Of a stretch of 64,000 nucleotides of DNA, positions 13,948-20,096 are shown one piece after another. The notes under the pieces were generated by a model. The model made no database searches. It was not told where the DNA came from and worked only from the letters and a program-made list of their open reading frames with translations. This DNA is from Bradyrhizobium sp. AUGA SZCCT0158. GTDB taxonomy: Bacteria; Pseudomonadota; Alphaproteobacteria; Rhizobiales; Xanthobacteraceae. The position numbers and the translations under genes are program-made. The number at the start of each line of letters is the position of its first letter. The stretch's first letter is position 1. Location of the stretch: positions 248,001 to 312,000 of the forward strand of contig NZ_JAFCME010000006.1 in assembly GCF_018130065.1 (NCBI RefSeq), given 5' to 3'.

Positions 13948-14334
13948 TCAAACAAGTGCCTGGCCGCCGGTGTTGAGTAAGCTGGAAATGGCGGTCACCA
14001 GCTGAGCGGGTGCGAAAGGCTTAATCAGCAGGATGCTGTTGGGAACGCCTTGGACTGGCCATTGGTTCGCAGCAGCGCCCGTCATATAGATCACGGGGAA
14101 GTTGGGATCGATCTCGCGCGCCGCCCGTGCGACCGCCCAGCCATCGATTCTGCCGAGCAAATTGATGTCAGTCACCAACACGCGATACGGTAGTTGGCCG
14201 CCCTTTAGCAGGGTCACGGCTTCCTCGCCCGAGGCAGCTAGGGCTGGTTCGTAGCCGCCCTCACAAAGAGATTCGTCGATGATCGCTTGAACCTCGGGTT
14301 CATCTTCAATGACCAGGATCAGTACAGTTTCCAC
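13948..14334 (-). CDS. Stand-alone receiver-domain (response regulator) protein
   Basis: A 128-residue single REC domain. The acidic pair is in LILVIEDEPEVQ, the phosphate-accepting aspartate in RVLVTDINLLG, and the conserved lysine in LLIKPFAPAQL. There is no output domain, so it acts as a CheY/Spo0F-like relay or sink. I place the start at a GTG (14334) with GAGGGGGAAA upstream; a longer frame from 14373 exists. No histidine kinase is nearby. Small single-domain regulators of this type are numerous in Bradyrhizobium. Confidence 0.85.
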   Translation of the reverse strand: METVLILVIEDEPEVQAIIDESLCEGGYEPALAASGEEAVTLLKGGQLPYRVLVTDINLLGRIDGWAVARAAREIDPNFPVIYMTGAAANQWPVQGVPNSILLIKPFAPAQLVTAISSLLNTGGQALV

Positions 14335-14771
14335 GCGAATTTCCCCCTCAGCCGCCGGGGTATCACGCGGCAAGGTCGGATTGGTTCCCTGCCGCTATGT
14401 ATAAAAGTGAACATTGCATGTTGGCAAATTCGGATTCTCCGTCTGACGCGGCCAATACTGCGTTGAGTAGTTTTACGCAGTACAAAGTCCGGCAGATTTT
14501 GGACAATGCCACAGCAATTCACGGGCTGTGTTTGTTCTCAAGAGGTTAAACAGGCCGGTATCCGCGGAGCCCCTTGAACAAACGGGAAACGGCCGTATCT
14601 GCCGGAGAACTGCGGAAGCCTACGAACCTGGATCGGGTCGGCGAGGTGCATCAAGCCGACAATTACGGCCAAGGCCGCCAAGCCAAAGAGTGTTGCGACA
14701 ACCGAGCATCCGCGTAGCGTCTTGGATGAAGCGTTTCTTGCGCCTGTGAGCCGACAAAGCCGCGAGCAAAG
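14335..14771. other. Mostly empty intergenic stretch
   Basis: A minus-strand frame (14538-14783) includes a membrane-like helix (VVATLFGLAALAVIVGLMHL) but has a poor start and a shadow-like tail, so it is not called. Otherwise nothing is recognised. Confidence 0.35.
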
Positions 14772-14797
14772 AACAGCCCGCACTACTGCGGGCTGTT
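14772..14797 (-). terminator. Perfect hairpin terminator
   Basis: AACAGCCCGCA, 4-nt loop, TGCGGGCTGTT, followed on the minus strand by CTTTGC. It lies 8 bases beyond the stop of the His/Tyr-rich protein gene. Confidence 0.75.
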
Positions 14798-14804
14798 AGG
14801 AATG

Positions 14805-15128
14805 TCACCAGCCGTGGTGATGGTGGTGACGATGGCCGCCGAAACCAAAGCCTAGGCTTATGGACGGGCCGCCATAACCATACGCGCCGTACGGCCGAGC
14901 GTAGTAGGCTGGCGGAGCGTAGTATGCCCGCCGAGGATAATACGCATAGCTCCTGTAGTGGTGGCGATGGCCATAGTGGCGATGGCGACGGTGCGCACTA
15001 AAGTCGGTTGACTGGCTTGTTCCGACTATTGCACCTTCCGTCTTCTTCGCTGAGTTGTCAGCGTTTGCTACGTTGCCCCCGAGCAGCGCGGCAGCACCGA
15101 CGGCAAGTACGATAGCTAGCTTTTTCAT
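14805..15128 (-). CDS. Secreted His/Tyr-rich protein
   Basis: A 107-residue protein with a clear signal peptide (MKKLAIVLAVGAAALLGG, cleavage near NANA/ADN). The mature part is rich in His, Arg and Tyr (HRRHRHYGHRHHYRSYAYY), then an Ala/Pro/Tyr region and a Gly/Phe segment ending GGHRHHHHHGW. GAGTGAGAA precedes the ATG. Histidine clusters suggest metal binding in the periplasm; this is inference. Similar proteins recur in Bradyrhizobium. A perfect terminator follows. Confidence 0.8.
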   Translation of the reverse strand: MKKLAIVLAVGAAALLGGNVANADNSAKKTEGAIVGTSQSTDFSAHRRHRHYGHRHHYRSYAYYPRRAYYAPPAYYARPYGAYGYGGPSISLGFGFGGHRHHHHHGW

Positions 15129-15302
15129 TTCTCACTCGCCGTAAAAGACGTGCCAGCAATCAGAGCGTTCGGGGTGAGGGCGTCGGGTGAGGGCGGACAT
15201 AGCACCATTGAAACGCTGCTCCACACCTGACGCAAATTATCAATCTGTTGGGGATCGGAGCGGCGCGCGTTTTCGTGGCTGTGGAGGTAAACGCTCTAGG
15301 GC

Positions 15303-15521
15303 TTATCTCGGCCGGCGCGGTTGTTTGAAATACACTCCCACCTCACCAGTTGGATGCGGAACGTGTTTCCTTTCGATCTCGCCCGCTGCGGCCATCTTTT
15401 TCAAAGTGTGTTTGACGCTAACGGGTGACCACATGCCCAGCTGCTGCCAGAGCACCCGGCCCGAGACCGCGTTCGCTTCGCCCTCAGGCACCAACTTGAT
15501 GAGTTTAGCAGATATGGACAT
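15303..15521 (-). CDS. Small winged-helix-like protein
   Basis: A 72-residue protein: SAKLIKLVPEGEANAVSGRV, then GMWSPVSVKHTLKKMAAAGE and IERKHVPHPTGEVGVYFK. The order helix, turn, recognition-like helix (PVSVKHTLKKMAAAGEI) and a beta hairpin with basic residues fits a small winged helix, so DNA binding is probable. It is the last gene of a three-gene minus-strand operon (15998 to 15303) with 21-24-bp gaps. Confidence 0.65.
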   Translation of the reverse strand: MSISAKLIKLVPEGEANAVSGRVLWQQLGMWSPVSVKHTLKKMAAAGEIERKHVPHPTGEVGVYFKQPRRPR

Positions 15522-15542
15522 GGTTGGCTTCAGTCCCTCAAC

Positions 15543-15770
15543 CTAGCGCGGCCTGTTGTTAATTTCCTCGATGGCGACCTGCAGAAAGCGTGCGATGTGT
15601 TCCGGTGTGGCGCCCATCGAATAAAACTTCTCAACTGTCTCGACCATGATTGGGATCATTTTAGCCGTCAGGTCCATGCGGGCTGTTTTTTCCTGCTGCG
15701 CTATTAGCTTGTCTCCAAGGTTCACGATGTCAGCCAATGAAACCTCCTGACGCTTCGCCTTCAATCCCAT
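15543..15770 (-). CDS. Hypothetical helical protein (middle gene of operon)
   Basis: A 75-residue, all-helical protein (KRQEVSLADIVNLGDKLIAQ, then AKMIPIMVETVEKFYSMG and HIARFLQVAIEEIN). There are no membrane segments or cysteines. It sits between an LVVGT-family gene and a winged-helix gene, all on the minus strand with short gaps, so they probably act together. I recognise no domain. Confidence 0.6.
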   Translation of the reverse strand: MGLKAKRQEVSLADIVNLGDKLIAQQEKTARMDLTAKMIPIMVETVEKFYSMGATPEHIARFLQVAIEEINNRPR

Positions 15771-15794
15771 CGCTAAGCGGAGTTTTCCGCCCGG

Positions 15795-15998
15795 TTACTG
15801 CGAGATCGGGGTGATAAAATCCCTGTGCAGGGCAGTTGGTCTGCTGGCTCCACCGAACAACACGGTAACGCCCGTGTTGCTGTGGCTCACCTCGACAACG
15901 ATCCCTGTCTGCCCTGCTAGATCCGGGCATCGAGCGACTCCGAGTTCACTCATCTTAAAACGAGTGCCGACAACCAATCTCTTGGTTTCGTGATTCAT
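15795..15998 (-). CDS. LVVGT-family small protein (paralogue)
   Basis: A 67-residue protein: KRLVVGTRFKMSELGVARCP, then LAGQTGIVVEVSHSNTGVTV and LHRDFITPIS. It is a close paralogue of 5666-5875; the DNA is also similar over the whole gene, so the duplication is fairly recent. Predicted small beta-rich fold; function unknown. It is first in a three-gene operon with a helical protein and a winged-helix-like protein, which suggests a regulatory or nucleic-acid context. The ATG at 15998 lacks a perfect ribosome site (AGAATTTTAAA upstream). Confidence 0.7.
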   Translation of the reverse strand: MNHETKRLVVGTRFKMSELGVARCPDLAGQTGIVVEVSHSNTGVTVLFGGASRPTALHRDFITPISQ

Positions 15999-16238
15999 TT
16001 TAAAATTCTTTCGAAGCGAAAAACGTCTTGGCTAAAAATGCAGTGCTTTACCTGATAAAATGACCAGGCCGGGGTCGTCTGTCCGAGAGTGAAACTTACC
16101 TGCAGAGGAGCGAAGCGACAACTACAATCTGTAATCAGAGCGCCGCCCGAGAGGCTTGGTAAACGGATCAGGGTTGGGCTGCGCGCTCCAGCCCCAATTC
16201 TACAAGCCGGCGGATGGCGCTGGCGGGAATCTGGCGCG

Positions 16239-16372
16239 GAGGTACTCCAAAGTAACTCCGAACGATCAACCCGACTTACGGTAATTTGGCTGGCCGTTGG
16301 TCGCTTTTCGCGTTGCCCGCGGTTGGAATGAACGGCCCCAGCGCGGCCTCCCGCCCTTGCTGGGGGCCGCTT
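16239..16372 (+). repeat. Diverged intergenic repeat with terminator hairpin, copy B
   Basis: Partner of 13818-13946 (about 65 percent identical over the first 80 bases). It ends in GGCCCCAGCG paired with a GGGGGCC stem (16334-16369), 15 bases before the ATG at 16387. The preceding 240 bp (15999-16238) show no gene. Confidence 0.5.
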
Positions 16373-16386
16373 CTGAAAGGAGCGTG

Positions 16387-16647
16387 ATGACTGACGGGCA
16401 ACGTTTCAAACCAATCGACCCGCTAGACAAAGACCTCTTGAAGGAGGCCGAGCGTCGCCGGAGAGACGCCCGACGCACCCTGCCTAGAGTGGTGGAACGC
16501 GACAGGCTGACTTGCAGAGCGCTTGCAAAACCGGCCTCCCAAATCAACGGGAAGCAAAAGCATAAGGCCGCGCGCGTTTCGCTCGAGCGCACATCCTTTC
16601 GGGTATTGCCGAGGTGGCAGTTGGGAGTCGATGAGGCGGCGCGTTAG
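16387..16647 (+). CDS. Small basic protein, possible frameshifted WLSSPGL relative
   Basis: An 86-residue protein from the ATG at 16387 (AAGGAGCGTG upstream). The first half (DPLDKDLLKEAERRRRDARR then VVERDRL) matches the LLxEAExRRxxARRT...ERDxL pattern of the WLSSPGL family, but the second half (GKQKHKAARVSLERTSFRVL) does not reach the expected tail and may have been shifted by an indel around residue 45. The strong start suggests it is still expressed. The minus-strand gene at 16690 converges on it. Confidence 0.5.
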   Translation: MTDGQRFKPIDPLDKDLLKEAERRRRDARRTLPRVVERDRLTCRALAKPASQINGKQKHKAARVSLERTSFRVLPRWQLGVDEAAR

Positions 16648-16689
16648 CCTAATATGGAATCCCCGCCTGCATTCGATTGTGCCAGCCAA

Positions 16690-16875
16690 TTATCCGACGG
16701 CTTGCGATGGCGGGCTAGGGGCTCGAAGCCCATACCTTGCCGCGCGATCGGCTGCTAGTTTTCGATAGGCGGCTGCCTGCTCCTCGAACTGCGCTTTGAC
16801 CTCCGGCCTTTCCTCTTGGGCCGCCAACTGTTCAAACGAGAGCGCGTGGTTCAAATATTCGTTGAGCAGTTTCAT
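16690..16875 (-). CDS. Small helical hypothetical protein
   Basis: A 61-residue protein: KLLNEYLNHALSFEQLAAQE, then FEEQAAAYRKLAADRAARYG and a Pro-rich end (LRAPSPPSQ). It shares its layout with 10319-10531 and with a large Bradyrhizobium family (YLxHAxxFExxA, QAxAYRKLAxxRA). It is probably soluble. No function is known. Confidence 0.65.
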   Translation of the reverse strand: MKLLNEYLNHALSFEQLAAQEERPEVKAQFEEQAAAYRKLAADRAARYGLRAPSPPSQAVG

Positions 16876-17380
16876 CGCAGTTTCCCCAGACCACGCTCAT
16901 AATAGGGTTGCTCAATCCATCACGAAGAGCAGCGTCGTATGACGAATCGCGACAAAGATGACCAGGCAAGCAAGACTAGCGCCGTGAGCGCTCGACCCCA
17001 GGCCGAATAGTGACTGAGCCCGCCGGTTCACACCGGAAGGCTGTGCGATTGAGCCGCCCCGTTAAAGGGAGCGGAACGATTCCTGGCCGGATCGACTTAG
17101 TTGTGCACGACCGAATGGATGCAACGTCCCCCCCGCGCTTCATTCGAGGAAATGTCGGCCCCAGTGTTCGCCCACCGCGCACGCTGGGGCCGTTTCTTTG
17201 GGACTCCTTAACGCCCTAGCAATTTAACGAGAACATTAAGTTTGTGAGGGGACGCTCTGATTTTACTAGAAATTCAGGGGCTGCTCGTTCCTGAACGTGC
17301 CGCACTGCCGTGCGGCCGAGTAGCCGGCGTTACCCCGAAGGGGTGAGTGCTCGGTTATTTCGCGCGAAGTAGTGCGTCCA
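16876..17380. other. Intergenic, with a 23-residue frame and hairpins
   Basis: A short plus-strand frame 16939-17010 (TNRDKDDQASKTSAVSARPQ) could be a truncated gene. After the terminator at 17156-17192, further hairpins (GCCGCAC with GTGCGGC; ACCCC with GGGGT) lie around 17296-17345. No other gene is seen. Confidence 0.35.
17156..17192 (+). terminator. GGCCCCAG-type hairpin terminator
   Basis: CGGCCCCAG (17156-17164) pairs with CTGGGGCCG (17184-17192) and is followed by TTTCTTTG. The same stem type recurs at about 9914, 13397, 13527, 13908 and 16334. Confidence 0.65.
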
Positions 17381-17700
17381 TCAGGAAAACGCATCCTTGG
17401 CCCGCAGCATGGGGCGGGAGGCGGGTTTGACCTTCACCCAGTTGGGTGACCGGCCCGGCCGGTAAGGCCGAACGACGAGCTTCGACACCAGGCCCTCAAG
17501 CCCCATAATGCAGGCGTGCCGAATAGCTCTGGTCCGATCTCGCCGCGCTCGAAGTTGGAGACGAAGATGCGATCGACGCGCCGCGCAAGCGGGCGAGGTT
17601 TGTCTTCCGCATAGTGAGTGGTAGCTTTCGAATAACCTTCCCGACATGCACGATTCTACGCCGACCGATGCGCTTGCAAACGGTAAGAACTACCTGCATC
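17381..17700 (-). pseudogene. Remnant of an ATP-dependent DNA ligase gene
   Basis: The minus-strand frame ends MGLEGLVSKLVVRPYRPGRS then PNWVKVK, i.e. ligase motifs IV and V of the LigD/end-joining type. Upstream the homology is split over frames (RRVDRIFVSNFERGEIGPEL can be pieced together, preceded by LTMRKTNLARLRG). It corresponds to the 3' third of a gene like 12392-12997 and has several indels. It is certainly non-functional. Confidence 0.6.
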
Positions 17701-18469
17701 GCTCGATCTTGTCGTACGTCCGCAAGCTCAAGGACACGACGGGTACGTTAAAGTGCAAGCCGGCGGCCTTGGTCTGTTCCAGGCTCTCGACCACGGACTT
17801 CGGGCGCCGTCCAGATCGATATTGGGCAGCGCAGGGCGCAAACCTCAGCGGCGGGTTTACAATTCATTCATGTACCTGACAAACCAGTACTTATGCGGGA
17901 GACGCATGTTGCAGCTGGGTTACAAAAATAGCGAATTCCATCACTATTTTGCGGGACCGAGTCGAAAAGCATGAGTATTGCATTGCGTGAGGGAGTCACT
18001 CGCATCACCATACTCTACGTGTTCGGCGGGGGTTTGATGGGCACGATTTCAAACCGCTAGCGAATCTAAAAAATAAGGAGCATCGGCAAAGGACATGTGT
18101 GGTGAATTGCCTGAAAAGCTTTGAACAGCTTTCTGCCTGCCCCGCAGGAGCCATTCGCGCCACCTTGCGCCAGAGTCACGCGCCGTGAGACCATGTCGGC
18201 GCGAGTGTTTTGTGTTGCCCAAGTAACGACCAAGTGTCGCTGTGAAGGTTAATTCGGTGAGGGTGTGGGAATTGGGCATAAGCCCATTTAGTCGCACCTG
18301 ATTCTTCCGCGTAGAATTTAGAGTCGCTAACCAGTTGATCCCCGTTGCCAGCGGGTAATGCGCAAACAGATTCCCGACTTTCATTGGGCCTCCGTTTCGC
18401 AAACATTTCGCGAACCACGACGCGCATGTGGCCTGCCGGCCGAGCGCCCAATGGAGTGTATTCAACGCA
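17701..18469. other. Spacer upstream of the integrase unit
   Basis: No firm gene. A 29-residue frame at 17971-18060 (MSIALREGVTRITILYVFGG) and a minus-strand frame near 17693-17830 (VVESLEQTKAAGLHFNVPVV, stop after KIERCR) read like protein but are isolated and unrecognised. The integrase promoter should lie near 18400. Confidence 0.3.
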
Positions 18470-18643
18470 ATGTCCCGCGGCGCGCACAAGTTCAAGCAGG
18501 GTGACGTCACCAAGGCCGTCAGGGGCGCGGTGAATGCTGGCTTGGCCGTGCAGCGCGTCGAGATCCAGGAAGGCAAGATCGTCGTATTTACCGGCCGGCC
18601 CGATGACCGGGCGCAAGGTAACGACTGGGACGATGTGAAGTGA
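18470..18643 (+). CDS. Integrase-associated small protein
   Basis: A 57-residue protein: MSRGAHKFKQGDVTKAVRGA, then AVQRVEIQEGKIVVFTGRP and a DWDDVK end. Proteins with this FKQGDVTKAxxA...VxRVEIxxGKIVV plan are regularly found just before tyrosine recombinases in rhizobial and related elements. Its stop overlaps the integrase start (18640-18643), so the two are translationally coupled. It may be an accessory recombination or excision factor, but the fold has no clear helix-turn-helix and this is inference. The start is the internal ATG at 18470 that gives the family's usual N-terminus. Confidence 0.75.
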   Translation: MSRGAHKFKQGDVTKAVRGAVNAGLAVQRVEIQEGKIVVFTGRPDDRAQGNDWDDVK

Positions 18644-19704
18644 GGTATCCGAAATACACTCACGGCTTTATCGACCATGACGGGAAACCCCGTTTCTACC
18701 TCCGAGCGCCGGGCCGTAAGCGCGTGCCGCTGCCTGGCCTGCCGTGGTCCCCTGAGTTCATGGAAGCGCGCCAGCGGGCACTAGATGGCGACTGGGTAGT
18801 GCCGCAGCTCGGTGTCAGCCGCACCAGAGCCGGCACCGTGAATGCGGCTATAGTCAGCTACTACGGATCGACTGCGTTTAAGGAGGGCCTGGCCGAGGGC
18901 ACGCGAAAGTCCAGGCGGGCGATCCTTGAACGGTTCCGCGAACAGTATGGCGATAAGCGGATCGCGCAGCTGCACAAGGCGGCGCTGCAAACGATACTGA
19001 ACAAGCGCTCGGCGGCATCGGCGAAGAATTGGCGGAAGGCCATTCGCGGCTTCCTCGATCATTGCCTGTCCCTCGACAAAATCGCGATCGACCCGCTGAT
19101 CGGCGTCAAGCTGGTCAAGACGAAATCAAAACCGCACCGACCATGGACCGACGGCGACATCAAAAAGTATGAGGCAAGGCACCCGGCCGGCACCAAGGCG
19201 AGGCTGGCAATGGAACTGCTGTTGTCGACCGGCCAAGCTCGTTGCGACGTGGTGAGAATGGGTCGCCAGTTTATCCACGGTGAGGTTCTGTCGATGAGCC
19301 GGCAGAAGACCGGGGTCGCCTTCGATATTCCGGTGCTGCCACCGTTGCGGAAGGAACTGGAGCTCCAGCCGCAGGCCGACCGGCATTTGGCCTTCTTGGT
19401 CACCGAGCAAGGGAAATCGTTCTCTGCCGCCGGCTTTGGAAACTGGTTCGCGGATCGATGCCGTGAAGCTGATGTTCCCGGCCGCGCCCATGGCCTGCGT
19501 TCCGCGGCGGCAACTCGTCTCGCCGACTACGGTGCCACAACCCACCAGCTCATGTCGTGGTTCGGATGGCGCACAATCGGGGAGGCCCAGCGCTACACGG
19601 AAGCCGCGAACCGAAAGAAGCTCGCGGCGGAAGCCGGGAAGCTCATTACAGGAACAGGAATTGGCAAACCGGAAACCCCGTTTGCCAAAATCGAAACTAA
19701 GTAA
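18640..19704 (+). CDS. Tyrosine recombinase (site-specific integrase)
   Basis: A 354-residue integrase starting at GTG. Residues 1-60 are an Arg/Pro-rich arm-binding-like region (RYPKYTHGFIDHDGKPRFYL), residues about 75-150 the SAM-like core-binding domain, and the rest the catalytic domain: arginine in TGQARCDVVRMG, lysine in MSRQKTGVAF, HGLR with the histidine-arginine pair, tryptophan in SWFGW in place of the second histidine, and nucleophile tyrosine in QRYTEAA. It points at tRNA-Arg and ends 28 bp from its 3' end, the classic position for an integrase whose attachment site is the tRNA 3' half. It is intact and probably active. Confidence 0.9.
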   Translation: MRYPKYTHGFIDHDGKPRFYLRAPGRKRVPLPGLPWSPEFMEARQRALDGDWVVPQLGVSRTRAGTVNAAIVSYYGSTAFKEGLAEGTRKSRRAILERFREQYGDKRIAQLHKAALQTILNKRSAASAKNWRKAIRGFLDHCLSLDKIAIDPLIGVKLVKTKSKPHRPWTDGDIKKYEARHPAGTKARLAMELLLSTGQARCDVVRMGRQFIHGEVLSMSRQKTGVAFDIPVLPPLRKELELQPQADRHLAFLVTEQGKSFSAAGFGNWFADRCREADVPGRAHGLRSAAATRLADYGATTHQLMSWFGWRTIGEAQRYTEAANRKKLAAEAGKLITGTGIGKPETPFAKIETK

Positions 19705-19732
19705 TTGAAAACAAAGGAGACGGACTCTTGCG

Positions 19733-19809
19733 TGGCGATCCCAGCAGGACTCGAACCTGCAACCCACGGAGTAGAAATCCGTTACTCTATCCAGTTGAGC
19801 TATGGGACC
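19733..19809 (-). tRNA. tRNA-Arg (anticodon TCT)
   Basis: A complete 77-nt cloverleaf on the minus strand including an encoded CCA: acceptor GGTCCCA/TGGGATC, anticodon stem ACGGA/TCCGT with loop TTTCTAC (anticodon TCT), and T-arm with GGTTCGAGTCC. Its 3' end faces the integrase, so it is the probable integration target of the island to its left; the gene has been kept whole. I found no second copy of its 3' half in positions 1-19,700. Confidence 0.95.
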
Positions 19810-20096
19810 GTTGGAGTCTTTCTAGCACTGCCAATATGAAAAATCCGCCTCATAGCCAAGTCCGTTCCGAACCGATTTCCTTCAGGCTGCGACAAAGCCA
19901 GACGGCGGACCATTGCCTTCGGTTCGCCCATCAATCAATGCTGCGCCGGTAACCCCGCCGGTGCGGTCCGGGACCGTGGACTGCCTGAGCCATGCATGCG
20001 ACTTTTTCGCAAGCCTCTTCCATCGCCATCAGTCCGTCACCTTTTCGCGCACTTTTCGTCCGTTACGAGGCGGTCGTCCGCCCAAGGAGCTCCATC

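Noticed and set aside
18049..18678. 209-codon minus-strand frame before the integrase
   Set aside because: It overlaps the integrase partner gene, has no recognisable family and poor composition.
1..19732. Frameshifts as sequencing errors
   Set aside because: They cluster in the island while more than 40 kb of adjacent core genes are unbroken, and one is a perfect 8-bp duplication, not a homopolymer slip. The possibility is not fully excluded.
19700..19809. Search for a second attachment repeat inside the window
   Set aside because: No copy of the tRNA-Arg 3' half was found in positions 1-19,700 by eye, so no left attachment site is reported.
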